Below are positions 25,592 to 34,322 of a DNA stretch of 64,000 nt, piece by piece. The stretch comes from Streptomyces sp. SID12501 (GTDB lineage Bacteria; Actinomycetota; Actinomycetes; Streptomycetales; Streptomycetaceae): NCBI RefSeq assembly GCF_010550245.1, contig NZ_JAAGLU010000016.1, forward strand, positions 155,143 to 219,142. The letters are read 5' to 3'. The notes below the pieces were generated by a model. That model was not told where the DNA came from and did no database searches. It saw nothing but the letters and a program-made list of their open reading frames with translations. The translations under genes and the position numbers were made by a program. The first letter of the stretch is position 1. Each line of letters opens with the position of its first letter.

Positions 25592-26461
25592 ATGCCCAAC
25601 CTTCCCGACGTCGTGGCCTGGTCGATACCCGCCTTCGTGCTGCTCACCGTCATCGAGATCATCAGTGTCCGGATCCACCCGGAGGAGAACGCCGCCGGGT
25701 ACGAGGCCAAGGACGCCGCGACCAGTGTCGGCATGGGACTCGGAAGCCTGGCCTTCGACTTCCTCTGGAAGATCCCGATCCTCGCCGTCTACACGGCGGC
25801 CCACGAACTCACCCCGCTCCGCGTCCCCGTCCTGTGGTGGACCGTCCCGCTCATGCTGCTCGCGCAGGACTTCTTCTACTACTGGTCCCACCGCGGCCAC
25901 CACGTCGTCCGCATCCTCTGGGCCTGCCATGTGGTCCACCACTCCAGCCGCAGCTTCAACCTGACGACGGCGTTGCGCCAGCCCTGGACCACGCTCACCG
26001 TCTGGCCGTTCTACGTGCCTCTCGTCGCCCTCGGTGTGCACCCGGCCGCGCTCGCCTTCTGTTCCTCCGCGAACCTCGTGTACCAGTTCTGGATCCACAC
26101 CGAGCGGATCGACCGCATGCCCCGGTGGTTCGAGTACGTCTTCAACACGCCCTCCCACCACCGCGTCCACCACGCCTCCCAAGGCGGCTACCTGGACCGC
26201 AACTTCGGCGGGATCCTCATCGTCTGGGACCGGCTGTTCGGCTCGTTCGTCGCCGAGACCGAACGGCCTGTCTACGGGTTGACGAAGAACATCAACACGT
26301 TCAACCCGGTCAAGGTGGCCACCCATGAGTACGTCGCGATCGTCAAGGACATCAAGGCGGCCGGAAGTTGGCGTGAGCGCGCCGGGCGGGTGTTCCGGGG
26401 GCCGGGCTGGCAGCCCGCGCACCTGCGGCAGGAGCCGGCCGAAGAGACCGGCGTCGCGTGA
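25592..26461 (+). CDS. Sterol desaturase/fatty acid hydroxylase family protein
   Basis: The protein is 289 aa. Integral membrane di-iron enzyme with the histidine clusters SHRGHH, HVVHHS and HRVHHA, plus hydrophobic segments around residues 8-25, 45-65, 80-100 and 130-155. Members hydroxylate or desaturate sterols, carotenoids or alkyl glycerols (the alkylglycerol monooxygenase-like branch includes similar bacterial proteins). It overlaps the lysoplasmalogenase gene by 4 nt (GTGA), which fits a shared ether-lipid role. Confidence 0.9.
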   Translation: MPNLPDVVAWSIPAFVLLTVIEIISVRIHPEENAAGYEAKDAATSVGMGLGSLAFDFLWKIPILAVYTAAHELTPLRVPVLWWTVPLMLLAQDFFYYWSHRGHHVVRILWACHVVHHSSRSFNLTTALRQPWTTLTVWPFYVPLVALGVHPAALAFCSSANLVYQFWIHTERIDRMPRWFEYVFNTPSHHRVHHASQGGYLDRNFGGILIVWDRLFGSFVAETERPVYGLTKNINTFNPVKVATHEYVAIVKDIKAAGSWRERAGRVFRGPGWQPAHLRQEPAEETGVA

Positions 26462-27159
26462 GGCCGGCCCGGGTTCTTCTCGCCGCCTTCGCCCTCACGG
26501 CGGCCGTCGACCTGACCGCCCTCGCGGTCGGCTCCGACACCGGGCACGCCCTCGCCAAGCCCCTCCTGATGCCCCTCCTCGCCGCCCACGCCCACCTGCG
26601 CGGCGCTCCCCGCCTCCTCCCCGTCGCCCTCCTCCTCGGCTGGGCCGGCGACGTCCTGCTCCTCTCCGACGCCGACCCGGCGTTCCTGGCAGGCATGGCC
26701 TCCTTCGCGGCCGGTCACGTCTGTTACCTCGCCCTCTTCAGGAGGTACGGCAAAGAGGACCGCACGGCGAACGGCACGCCACGCGCGCGCGGCGCACGCA
26801 TCCGGCTCGCGGGGGTCTACGCCCTGGCCCTGGCCGGCACTCTCGCCGCCCTCTGGTCCGGCCTCCCCACCCAACTCCGCGTCCCCGTCGCCGGCTACAG
26901 CCTCCTGCTGACCGCGATGGCATACCGGGCCACCGCACTCGGGCTTCTCGCCGGCGCGGGCGGCGCGTTCTTCCTGCTCTCCGACACGCTCATCGCGACC
27001 GGCGTCGCGGACCTGCCCCAGCTCCCCCGCCCCGACCTCTGGATCATGCTCACGTATCTCGCGGCCCAGTGGCTCCTGACCGGCGGCGTGCTCGCGGCGG
27101 CGAGAACCGGCACGCCCCCACCCGTCACGTCCAGCGGATCGGTACCGGCAACGCGGTGA
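26458..27159 (+). CDS. Lysoplasmalogenase (YhhN/TMEM86 family)
   Basis: The protein is 233 aa with about eight membrane helices. Family signatures are ALAKPLLMPLLAA near residue 31, LLGWAGDVLLLSD near 59 and GGAFFLLSDTLIA near 167, which carry the conserved Asp residues of the YhhN hydrolase. It would cleave the vinyl ether bond of lysoplasmalogens. GTG 26458 overlaps the desaturase stop. The coupling of a putative alkyl-ether oxygenase with an ether-lipid hydrolase suggests joint ether-lipid turnover (inference). It ends 35 nt inside the convergent CopD gene. Confidence 0.85.
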   Translation: MRPARVLLAAFALTAAVDLTALAVGSDTGHALAKPLLMPLLAAHAHLRGAPRLLPVALLLGWAGDVLLLSDADPAFLAGMASFAAGHVCYLALFRRYGKEDRTANGTPRARGARIRLAGVYALALAGTLAALWSGLPTQLRVPVAGYSLLLTAMAYRATALGLLAGAGGAFFLLSDTLIATGVADLPQLPRPDLWIMLTYLAAQWLLTGGVLAAARTGTPPPVTSSGSVPATR

Positions 27160-28162
27160 GCAGCCCCGACACGGCGACCACCAGCCCCAGCGCGACGACC
27201 TCCGCGCGCGCGGGGGAGCAGGCCGTCAGCGGGTCGGCCGCCCGGCTCAGCCGCAGCCGCGCCCACAGGGCGAGCACGGCGACGGCGGCCACGACGAGCA
27301 CCTTGGCGAGCAGGGTGCGGCCGTACGCCGTCGACGTCAGCTGGTCCAGGACCGTGTCCGGCGGCATCCGGCGCAGCGTGCTCCAGATGCCCGTGGCGGT
27401 GATCAGGGCGAGCAGGACGGCCGCCACGCGCGCGTAGAGGCCCAGCAGCGCCACGCGCGCCTCCCGGGCAGCCCTCCAGAGGGGCAACGTCCGCAGTACG
27501 TACAGCAGTCCGCCCACCCACAGCGCCGCGCACGTGAGGTGGACGAACGTCAGCGCCGAGCCGGTCAGCGGACCGGTCTCCGGCGCCGGATGGGCCCGCA
27601 GCGCCTCCGCGACGGCCACCGCCGCCAACGGCCAGACCTGCGTGGCCGGGCGGGCCGAGAGAGCGCACAGGCCCGCCGCGGCGAACCCGTTGACCTCCAG
27701 CAGCGCGAGCTTGCCGTCCCGGGACTCGTACAGGCCGCCCACATCGATCGCGGCCAGGCTGTGCGGTACGAGGTTGCCGGTCGACACCACCGAGGCCAGC
27801 CCCAGCGCGGCGACGAAACCGACACCGGCCGCGTACGGCGCCCAGGCGCGCGCCCGCTCCGGCGGCGCCCCGGGCAACCTCCCGGCCAGCCTCCGCGCGA
27901 ACTGCTCGCCCACCGGAACGCACAGCGCGGCGAACAGCACCGTCCGCAGCAGCCCGATCCCGCCCACGCCGGGCGCGGCGGCCTCCCCGGTGCCGTCCAG
28001 CGCGACGGACGGGCCGAGCAGCGGTATCAGCGCGGCCAGCAGCACCAGGACCAGTACGGCGACGGCCCGGCCGGCCCCGGGGCGCCGCACGGGCTCGCTC
28101 GCGCCGGGCGCCCCGGGCGTGGGTCCTGTCAAGGTCACCTCGTGATCTTCACCAGTCGTCAT
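27125..28162 (-). CDS. CopD domain membrane protein
   Basis: About 345 aa with eight or nine membrane helices. The CopD (copper resistance D) pattern is visible at LTFVHLTCAALWVGGLLYVL (His and Trp near the membrane face) and LITATGIWSTLRR, with YGRTLLAKVLVVA near the C-terminus. CopD proteins take part in copper handling or heme-copper oxidase maturation. The start is uncertain: ATG 28162 lacks a strong ribosome site and GTG 28141 is an alternative. No CopC gene is adjacent. Confidence 0.82.
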   Translation of the reverse strand: MTTGEDHEVTLTGPTPGAPGASEPVRRPGAGRAVAVLVLVLLAALIPLLGPSVALDGTGEAAAPGVGGIGLLRTVLFAALCVPVGEQFARRLAGRLPGAPPERARAWAPYAAGVGFVAALGLASVVSTGNLVPHSLAAIDVGGLYESRDGKLALLEVNGFAAAGLCALSARPATQVWPLAAVAVAEALRAHPAPETGPLTGSALTFVHLTCAALWVGGLLYVLRTLPLWRAAREARVALLGLYARVAAVLLALITATGIWSTLRRMPPDTVLDQLTSTAYGRTLLAKVLVVAAVAVLALWARLRLSRAADPLTACSPARAEVVALGLVVAVSGLLTALPVPIRWT

Positions 28163-28283
28163 GGAGCAGGGCAAGTCAAGGAAAACGGCTGGGAGGTACG
28201 GCATTCCGCCGATCGGTACGTTCGCGGCCCGACCGTGACTCAGCTCCAGCGCGGCGCGTCCGCTCTCCAGAGCCCGCCCGGCC

Positions 28284-28511
28284 GTGCCCACTCAGCCCGG
28301 CCGCTCTCAGAAAGGCCGGCGACAGGGCATACCGCAACTGCCCCAGGACGAGACCCTGCCGGCGGACACGATGACGGCCTTCGAGGTGGACGGCGTCCCA
28401 ACCGAGGTGGCCATCGCGGTCGGCGACACGCCTGGGGATGCGCGACTCGTCGCCGTCTACTCGAACAAGGAACTGCCGCCCGAGGTGCAGAAACCGATCG
28501 ACGGATCCTGA
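28284..28511 (+). CDS. Short hypothetical protein, possibly a gene remnant
   Basis: The 75-codon frame has strong GC3 bias over its last 45 codons and reads DTMTAFEVDGVPTEVAIAVG then GDARLVAVYSNKELPPEVQK to a stop. The first 30 codons look non-coding. A start at ATG 28371 is possible (46 aa). It may be the C-terminal remnant of a larger gene. It lies alone between the CopD and subtilisin genes, and the family is unknown. Confidence 0.4.
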   Translation: MPTQPGRSQKGRRQGIPQLPQDETLPADTMTAFEVDGVPTEVAIAVGDTPGDARLVAVYSNKELPPEVQKPIDGS

Positions 28512-28706
28512 CACCGGTGCGGGGCGTCACCGCCCCGCACCGGCCTGACCCTGGTGGTCCTGATCACTGCGGCTACCGCACACACTCCGTCCTTCGAACA
28601 CTGCCGTGAACAGTGGTTACGGGAGCCGCGCGGCGACACCCGCGGCGCGCGGCCAAAGGTGCACCGATCAGAACGAAGGCCGTGAGGGTGTGCGGGAAGT
28701 GCGGAC

Positions 28707-28730
28707 GGCGCGGCCCGTCGAGGCCGCGCC
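28707..28730. terminator. Stem-loop downstream of the subtilisin gene
   Basis: Arms GGCGCGGCC and GGCCGCGCC (9 bp) enclose CGTCGA, starting 12 nt past the subtilisin stop on the minus strand. No T-run follows. This is a probable factor-assisted terminator. Confidence 0.55.
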
Positions 28731-28742
28731 GCCCGGTTCGGG

Positions 28743-30275
28743 CTATCGCACCGCGCGCAGCGCGTCGACGATCCCGAACCCGAAGAATCCGTTGACCCGT
28801 GTGCCGCCCTCGCACACCGCGTCCTGCGTGCCGTCACCGTCCTGGTCGTACGACGTGGGGCAGCCCGGGTTGTTCGCCTGGACCTTGAGCAGCGCCTGGA
28901 GCTGGGCCGGGGTCGCCTTCGGGTGCTTCGACTTCAGCAGCGCGGCGACGCCCGCGGCGTGCGGCGAGGCCATCGAGGTGCCCTGGAGGAAGGCGTACTC
29001 GCCGTTCGGCATGGTGGACAGGATGCGGCCGTTCTTCGACGGCGTGTCCGGTATCTGGTACTTGCGGTCGCCGCCCGGGGCCGCGATGTCGATGACACCG
29101 TTGCCGTACGTGGAGTAGTACGACTTGACGTTGTCGACGCCCGTGGCGCTCACCGTGACGACACCCGGGAGCTGGGTCGGTACGTCGAAGCACTCGTGCG
29201 GGTCGATCGTGCGGGTGACCGGCGTCGAGTCGTCGGGGCTGCTCTCGTCGACGATGGCGTCGGAGGCCAGGTCGTGGCTTGAGTTGCCCGCCGACGCCAG
29301 GTTGAGGGTGCCCTTCTTCGTCGCGTACAGCTGTGCCCTGTTGACCGCGTCAACAATTGCCCGCTGATCGGGGTCGTCCACGCAGTTGTACAGCCATGGA
29401 TCAACGTAGTAGCTGTTGTTCGTGATCTCGACGCCGTGGTCGGCGGCGAACACGAAGGCGCACACGACGCTCTCCGGGTAGAAGAGCCCGTCGTTGGGGT
29501 CGCTCACCTTGATGCCGGCGACCTTCACGCCGGGCGCGACACCGGCCACGCCGATGCCGTTGCGGGCGGCGGCGATCTCACCGGCGACATGGGTGCCGTG
29601 GTAGTCCTCGGCGGTGTACGGGCGCCAGGCACCCGCGCTGGTGTCTGCGACGCCGCCGACGCAGTTCGCCGACTGGGACGCGGAGAAGTTCGGGGCGAGG
29701 TCGGGGTGGGTGTCGTCGACGCCGGTGTCGATCACGGCGACGGTGACCTTGCGGCTTCCCGGATTGATCTTCGCGGCCTTGTCGGCGCCGATCGACCGCA
29801 GGTCCCACTGGTCGGCTTCGAGGGGCTCGCTCTCGGGGGTCCTGGCCGACACGGCCTCGACCTTGGCTGCCTCCGCGGCTGTCAGATAGTCCGCCGCACC
29901 CTCGTCGGTCGTCCCGGCGGCGACCAGCGGCGTGGTCCGCGTGGCACCCGCGGACCGCACACCGCGCACCGCGCGGATCTCCGCCCCGAAGGAGGGGTTC
30001 GCGGAGTGGACGACGAGCACACCGATCTTGCCGTACGTGATCACGACGGTGCCGCCGGCCTTGGAGATCGCCTTCGTCACCGCCCCGATCGTGTGACGGT
30101 CGGTGCTCTTGGTGTTGACGACATACGCGAGGTTCGGACCGTCCGTCGCCCGGGCCGCGGAAGCGGCCGGTTCGGCGGCCGACGCGGCCACGGGCAGGAA
30201 GCCGAGGGAGGCGGTCAGGGACAGTACGACCGGCACCGCGAGAGCGAGCCGACGTCTGGAGCGCAGATGAGCCAT
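28743..30275 (-). CDS. Secreted S8 family (subtilisin-like) serine protease
   Basis: The protein is 510 aa. A Sec signal (LALAVPVVLSLTASLGFLPV, cleavage after ASA) and a propeptide of about 115 residues precede the catalytic domain. Triad: Asp in VAVIDTGVDDTHP, His in YHGTHVAGE, Ser in LQGTSMASPHAAG; the oxyanion Asn is in LASAGNSSH. The C-terminus NGFFGFGIVDALRAV is typical of S8 enzymes. It is probably an extracellular protease used in nutrient recycling. It is divergent from the DUF485-ActP operon. Confidence 0.93.
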   Translation of the reverse strand: MAHLRSRRRLALAVPVVLSLTASLGFLPVAASAAEPAASAARATDGPNLAYVVNTKSTDRHTIGAVTKAISKAGGTVVITYGKIGVLVVHSANPSFGAEIRAVRGVRSAGATRTTPLVAAGTTDEGAADYLTAAEAAKVEAVSARTPESEPLEADQWDLRSIGADKAAKINPGSRKVTVAVIDTGVDDTHPDLAPNFSASQSANCVGGVADTSAGAWRPYTAEDYHGTHVAGEIAAARNGIGVAGVAPGVKVAGIKVSDPNDGLFYPESVVCAFVFAADHGVEITNNSYYVDPWLYNCVDDPDQRAIVDAVNRAQLYATKKGTLNLASAGNSSHDLASDAIVDESSPDDSTPVTRTIDPHECFDVPTQLPGVVTVSATGVDNVKSYYSTYGNGVIDIAAPGGDRKYQIPDTPSKNGRILSTMPNGEYAFLQGTSMASPHAAGVAALLKSKHPKATPAQLQALLKVQANNPGCPTSYDQDGDGTQDAVCEGGTRVNGFFGFGIVDALRAVR

Positions 30276-30735
30276 GGGTTCTCCATATCATCCGGAAACG
30301 GGGCTCGCCCGGACAAGGATGGTTGCCGGGCAAGCGCGTAGCAGGGACGGGCAACAAGTGGGTACGCGCGAAAAGGCGGGCACGGGCGCGTGGCCCGCGC
30401 CTCCGATTTTGCAGGTACATGACGGGTGGTACAGGGCGAAGCTATCCCGCATCGTCGCTGGCCAGCAATGACTTCCGGAGATCAGTTCGGAAAGAAGCGC
30501 GGCGAGTTGAACCGGTCCTCGCGTGGCGCCGTGACCTTGGGCAGGGAGCACGAGGACCATCGGGCCCTCTGTCGGATCACGCGTGGGGGCCCTACCATCG
30601 CGAGCCGGCCACCTGTGATCCAGATCACCGCGAGGTCAGAGAAGAGACATGTCCGTACCCAGCCCGACCCCGTCCCCGAACGACCACGCACCCCCGTCCA
30701 CCGACGTGACCGCACCCGCAACGCGAGGAGACTCC
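30276..30735. other. 460-nt divergent promoter region
   Basis: This gap separates the S8 protease (minus) from the DUF485-ActP operon (plus). It holds the CRP-like palindrome at 30615-30628 and a GC-rich imperfect stem near 30377-30405. An in-frame ATG at 30649 would extend the DUF485 protein by 29 Pro/Thr-rich residues but has only a weak ribosome site. I see no independent gene. Confidence 0.5.
30615..30628. promoter_or_regulatory. CRP-like palindrome upstream of acetate permease operon
   Basis: GTGATC-CA-GATCAC is a perfect 14-nt palindrome within TGTGATCCAGATCACC, close to the general CRP/Cmr pattern TGTGA-N6-TCACA. It lies 108 nt upstream of the preferred DUF485 start. Control of actP by CRP is established in E. 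coli; here it is inference. Confidence 0.5.
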
Positions 30736-31092
30736 GTGGCTACCGACGCACCGCCCCCCTCGAAGACAGAACGCCGCCTCCCCTCCACGGAGGAGTACGT
30801 CGAGGTCCAGCAGAGCGCTGAGTTCGGTGAACTGCGCCGCGCCCACCGCTCCTTCGCCTTCCCGCTGACCGTCGGCTTCATCGCCTGGTACCTGCTGTAC
30901 GTCCTGCTGTCGAACTACGCGGGCGGCTTCATGGGCACCAAGCTCGTCGGCCACATCAACGTCGCCTTCGTCCTGGGCATCGCCCAGTTCGTCACCACGT
31001 TCCTCATCGCCTGGTGGTACGCGCGGCACGCCGCCGCCAACCTCGACCCGAAGGGTGAGGCGATCAAGTCCCGGATGGAGGGCGAGGCATGA
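30736..31092 (+). CDS. DUF485 family membrane protein (acetate permease partner)
   Basis: About 118 aa from GTG 30736, which has GAGGAG 5 nt upstream. A polar N-terminus is followed by FGELRRAHRSFAFPLTVGFI and two membrane helices (LTVGFIAWYLLYVLLS and INVAFVLGIAQFVTTFLIAW). The ending WWYARHAAANLDPKGEAI is diagnostic for DUF485/YjcH. YjcH-type proteins are encoded with ActP. ATGA overlap with the next gene shows coupling. Confidence 0.9.
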   Translation: MATDAPPPSKTERRLPSTEEYVEVQQSAEFGELRRAHRSFAFPLTVGFIAWYLLYVLLSNYAGGFMGTKLVGHINVAFVLGIAQFVTTFLIAWWYARHAAANLDPKGEAIKSRMEGEA

Positions 31093-32714
31093 GCCCCGTA
31101 CAGCAGAGTGTTCTCGCCGCGGGCGAGGCCAGTGAGCACCGGCCACTGATCATCTCCCTGTTCGCGGTGTTCGTCGTCGCGACCCTCGTCATCACCGTCT
31201 GGGCGGGCCGCCAGACCAAGAGCGCCGCCGACTTCTACGCCGGCGGACGCCAGTTCAGCGCCTTCCAGAACGGCCTCGCGGTCTCCGGCGACTACATGTC
31301 CGCCGCGTCCTTCCTCGGCATCGCGGGCGCGATCGCCCTCTTCGGGTACGACGGCTTCCTGTACTCCATCGGCTTCCTCGTCGCCTGGCTGGTCGCCCTG
31401 CTCCTGGTGGCCGAACCGCTGCGCAACTCGGGCCGCTACACCATGGGTGACGTCCTCGCGTACCGCATGCGCCAGCGTCCGGTCCGCACGGCCGCCGGTA
31501 CGTCGACGATCGTCGTCTCGATCTTCTACCTGCTCGCCCAGATGGCCGGCGCGGGCGTCCTCGTCTCGCTCCTCCTCGGCATCACGTCCGACGCGGGCAA
31601 GGTCGCCATCGTCGCCCTCGTCGGCGTCCTGATGATCGTGTACGTCTCCATCGGCGGCATGAAGGGCACCACCTGGGTCCAGATGGTCAAGGCCGTGCTG
31701 CTCATCAGCGGCACGATCCTCATTACGTTCCTGGTGCTGCTGAAGTTCAACTTCAACATCTCCGATCTGCTCGGCACCGCCGCCGAACGCAGCGGCAAGG
31801 GCGACGCCTTCCTGGAGCCCGGCCTCCAGTACGGCGCCACCGGCACCACCAAGCTGGACTTCATCTCCCTGGGCATCGCCCTGGTCCTCGGCACCGCCGG
31901 TCTGCCGCACATCCTGATCCGCTTCTACACGGTGCCCACGGCCAAGGCCGCCCGGAAGTCCGTGAACTGGGCGATCGGCATCATCGGCGGCTTCTACCTG
32001 ATGACGATCGCGCTCGGCTTCGGCGCCGCGGCACTGATCGATCCGAAAGAGATCACCGACTCCAACCCATCGGGCAACACGGCGGCGCCACTGCTCGCCC
32101 TGCACATCGGCGGCGTCGACTCGACCTGGGGCGCCGTGCTGCTCGCGACGATCTCGGCGGTCGCCTTCGCGACGATCCTCGCCGTCGTCGCCGGCCTCAC
32201 GCTGGCCTCGTCGTCGTCCTTCGCGCACGACATCTACGCCAACGTCATCCGCAAGGGGCAGGCAACCGAGAAGGAGGAGATGAAGGCGGTCCGTTGGGCC
32301 ACCGTCTTCATCGGCATCATCTCCATCGCCCTGGGCGCCCTCGCCCGTGACCTCAACGTCGCGGGCCTGGTCGCACTGGCGTTCGCGGTAGCCGCCTCCG
32401 CCAATCTCCCGACGATCCTCTACAGCCTGTTCTGGAAGAAGTTCACCACCCAGGGCGCCCTGTGGTCGATCTACGGTGGCCTGATCGTGGCGGTCGGCCT
32501 GGTGCTGTTCTCGCCGGTCGTCTCCGGCGACCCGAAGGCGATGTTCCCGGGCGTCGACTTCCACTGGTTCCCGCTGAAGAACCCCGGGATCATCTCCATC
32601 CCGTTCGGCTTCGTCATGGGCTGGCTCGGCACCGTCCTCTCCAAGGAGGAGCCCGACACCGGCAAGTACGCGGAGCTGGAGGTGCGGTCCCTCACGGGCA
32701 CCGGAGCGCACTAG
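31089..32714 (+). CDS. actP: Cation/acetate symporter ActP (SSS family)
   Basis: The protein is 541 aa with about 13 membrane helices of the sodium:solute symporter family. Diagnostic blocks: DFYAGGRQFSAFQNGLAVSG, SGDYMSAASFLGIAGAIAL, GYDGFLYSIGFLVAWL, GTAGLPHILIRFYTVPTAKA and ATISAVAFATILAVVAGLTL. It would import acetate or other short monocarboxylates with sodium. The operon with DUF485 and a CRP-like upstream palindrome fit carbon-source control. A stem-loop follows. Confidence 0.93.
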   Translation: MSPVQQSVLAAGEASEHRPLIISLFAVFVVATLVITVWAGRQTKSAADFYAGGRQFSAFQNGLAVSGDYMSAASFLGIAGAIALFGYDGFLYSIGFLVAWLVALLLVAEPLRNSGRYTMGDVLAYRMRQRPVRTAAGTSTIVVSIFYLLAQMAGAGVLVSLLLGITSDAGKVAIVALVGVLMIVYVSIGGMKGTTWVQMVKAVLLISGTILITFLVLLKFNFNISDLLGTAAERSGKGDAFLEPGLQYGATGTTKLDFISLGIALVLGTAGLPHILIRFYTVPTAKAARKSVNWAIGIIGGFYLMTIALGFGAAALIDPKEITDSNPSGNTAAPLLALHIGGVDSTWGAVLLATISAVAFATILAVVAGLTLASSSSFAHDIYANVIRKGQATEKEEMKAVRWATVFIGIISIALGALARDLNVAGLVALAFAVAASANLPTILYSLFWKKFTTQGALWSIYGGLIVAVGLVLFSPVVSGDPKAMFPGVDFHWFPLKNPGIISIPFGFVMGWLGTVLSKEEPDTGKYAELEVRSLTGTGAH

Positions 32715-32750
32715 GCGTTCGCTCGCCGGTTCGCCGGCAAGGCATCGCGC

Positions 32751-32780
32751 GGGGCCGTCGTAGGGATCTACGGCGGCCCC
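32751..32780 (+). terminator. Stem-loop after actP
   Basis: GGGGCCGTCGTA (32751-32762) pairs with TACGGCGGCCCC (32769-32780) with one G-T wobble and a 6-nt loop, 36 nt after the actP stop. Confidence 0.6.
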
Positions 32781-32891
32781 ACGCCGCATCCCGCGGCATC
32801 GGGCCGCCCTCGTTGTCGGTGGGGTCACGTAGGCTCGCAGGTGCGGGAGAAACTTTTACCCACGCGATCCGCTACAAGGGAGGGGGCCCAC

Positions 32892-33881
32892 GTGCTCATC
32901 GACACCTACGGCCGAGTCGCCACCGACCTGCGCGTCTCCCTGACCGACCGCTGCAACCTGCGGTGCACGTACTGCATGCCCGAGGAGGGCCTGCAGTGGC
33001 TGGCCAAGCCGGACCTGCTCACTGACGACGAGATCGTCCGCCTCATAGACATAGCCGTCCGCCTGCTCGGCATCGAAGAGGTCCGCTTCACCGGCGGCGA
33101 GCCGCTGCTGCGCCCGGGCCTGGTCGGCATCGTGGAGCGGGTCGCCGCCCTGGCCCCCCGCCCCCAGATGTCCCTGACGACGAACGGCATCGGCCTGGGC
33201 CGTACGGCGACCGCCCTGAAGGCGGCGGGCCTGGACCGCGTCAACGTCTCCCTGGACACCCTTCGCCCGGACGTCTTCAAGACCCTCACCCGCCGCGACC
33301 GCCACAAGGACGTCATCGCGGGCCTGGAAGCCGCCCGCGAGGCCGGCCTGACCCCGGTGAAGGTCAACGCGGTGCTGATGCCGGGGCTCAACGAGGACGA
33401 GGCCCCGGACCTCCTCGCCTGGGCGGTCGAGCACGACTACGAACTGCGCTTCATCGAACAGATGCCCCTGGACGCCCAGCACGGCTGGACGCGCGAGGGC
33501 ATGGTCACCGCCGGTGACATCCTGGCCTCCCTCCGCACCCGCTTCGACCTGACGGAGGAGGGCACCGACGAACGCGGCTCGGCCCCCGCCGAGCGCTGGC
33601 TGGTCGACGGCGGCCCGCACCGCGTGGGCGTCATCGCCTCCGTCACCCGCCCGTTCTGCGCCGCCTGCGACCGCACCCGTCTGACGGCCGACGGCCAGAT
33701 CCGCACCTGCCTCTTCGCCCGCGAGGAGACGGACCTGCGAGCGGCTCTCCGCTCCGACGCCTCCGACGACGAGATAGCCCGCATCTGGCGCGAGGCCATG
33801 TGGGGCAAGAAGGCGGGCGCGGGCCTGGACGACCCGTCCTTCGTCCAGCCGGACAGGCCGATGTCGGCGATCGGGGGCTGA
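32892..33881 (+). CDS. moaA: GTP 3',8-cyclase MoaA (molybdenum cofactor biosynthesis)
   Basis: The protein is 329 aa. The radical-SAM cluster motif is CNLRCTYC near residue 20. The C-terminal second cluster is CAACDRTRLTADGQIRTC, and the protein ends in the conserved MSAIGG. FTGGEPLLRPG carries the SAM-binding GGEP. It converts GTP to 3',8-cyclo-7,8-dihydro-GTP, the first step of molybdopterin synthesis. GTG 32892 gives the family start MLIDTYGRVATDLRVSLTDR with AAGGGAGGGG upstream. Confidence 0.96.
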   Translation: MLIDTYGRVATDLRVSLTDRCNLRCTYCMPEEGLQWLAKPDLLTDDEIVRLIDIAVRLLGIEEVRFTGGEPLLRPGLVGIVERVAALAPRPQMSLTTNGIGLGRTATALKAAGLDRVNVSLDTLRPDVFKTLTRRDRHKDVIAGLEAAREAGLTPVKVNAVLMPGLNEDEAPDLLAWAVEHDYELRFIEQMPLDAQHGWTREGMVTAGDILASLRTRFDLTEEGTDERGSAPAERWLVDGGPHRVGVIASVTRPFCAACDRTRLTADGQIRTCLFAREETDLRAALRSDASDDEIARIWREAMWGKKAGAGLDDPSFVQPDRPMSAIGG

Positions 33882-33888
33882 AGCGGGC

Positions 33889-34113
33889 TCAGTTGTCCGG
33901 AGACTCCCAGGCCTCCAGCCGCACCACGTCCTTCAGGAAGCCCCGCACTCCCAGAAACTGCGACAAGTGCTCGCGATGCTCCTCGCACGCCAGCCACGTC
34001 TTCCGCCGCTCGGGCGTGTGCAGTTTCGGGTTGTTCCAGGCGAGCACCCACTCCGCGTCCGCCCGGCATGCCTTGGCGGAACAGATGGTGGAATCAGGGT
34101 TGGAGCCGATCAT
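33889..34113 (-). CDS. Small conserved actinobacterial protein with putative zinc site
   Basis: The protein is 74 aa. Cys11 and Cys16 (CSAKACRADAEWVLAWNNPK) and Cys43 with His46 (TWLACEEHREHLSQFL) could form a zinc site. The pattern W-NNPK-H-R-TW-C-EH is conserved in actinobacteria, where the protein is often left as hypothetical or mis-annotated. It is convergent with moaA, 7 nt between stops. Function unknown. Confidence 0.75.
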   Translation of the reverse strand: MIGSNPDSTICSAKACRADAEWVLAWNNPKLHTPERRKTWLACEEHREHLSQFLGVRGFLKDVVRLEAWESPDN

Positions 34114-34152
34114 CTGCTGACCCTAACCCGGCGGAAACAGGGCTCAAAAAGG

Positions 34153-34190
34153 CGACGCCGAGCAGCCACGGGGGGAGCTGCCCGGCGTCG
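34153..34190 (-). terminator. Rho-independent terminator, minus strand
   Basis: CGACGCCGAGCAGC pairs with GCTGCCCGGCGTCG with one mismatch around a 10-nt loop; on the minus strand the stem is followed by CCTTTTTG. It would end transcription of the DUF3099 gene before the zinc-site gene. Confidence 0.7.
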
Positions 34191-34322
34191 GTCTGTCGCT
34201 CCGACGGGGGATGCGGAGCGCGTACGAAGTATGGCATGGGTAACCGTCCGACCGGCACCGGAACTTCATGATTGATCTGAGCTTTTCTTGAGCTTCGCGA
34301 CGCTGTGCGCACTGACTTCCGG

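Noticed and set aside
30915..32828. 637-codon minus-strand frame opposite actP
   Set aside because: Asp/Glu/Arg/Gly-rich shadow product; actP is clear on the plus strand.
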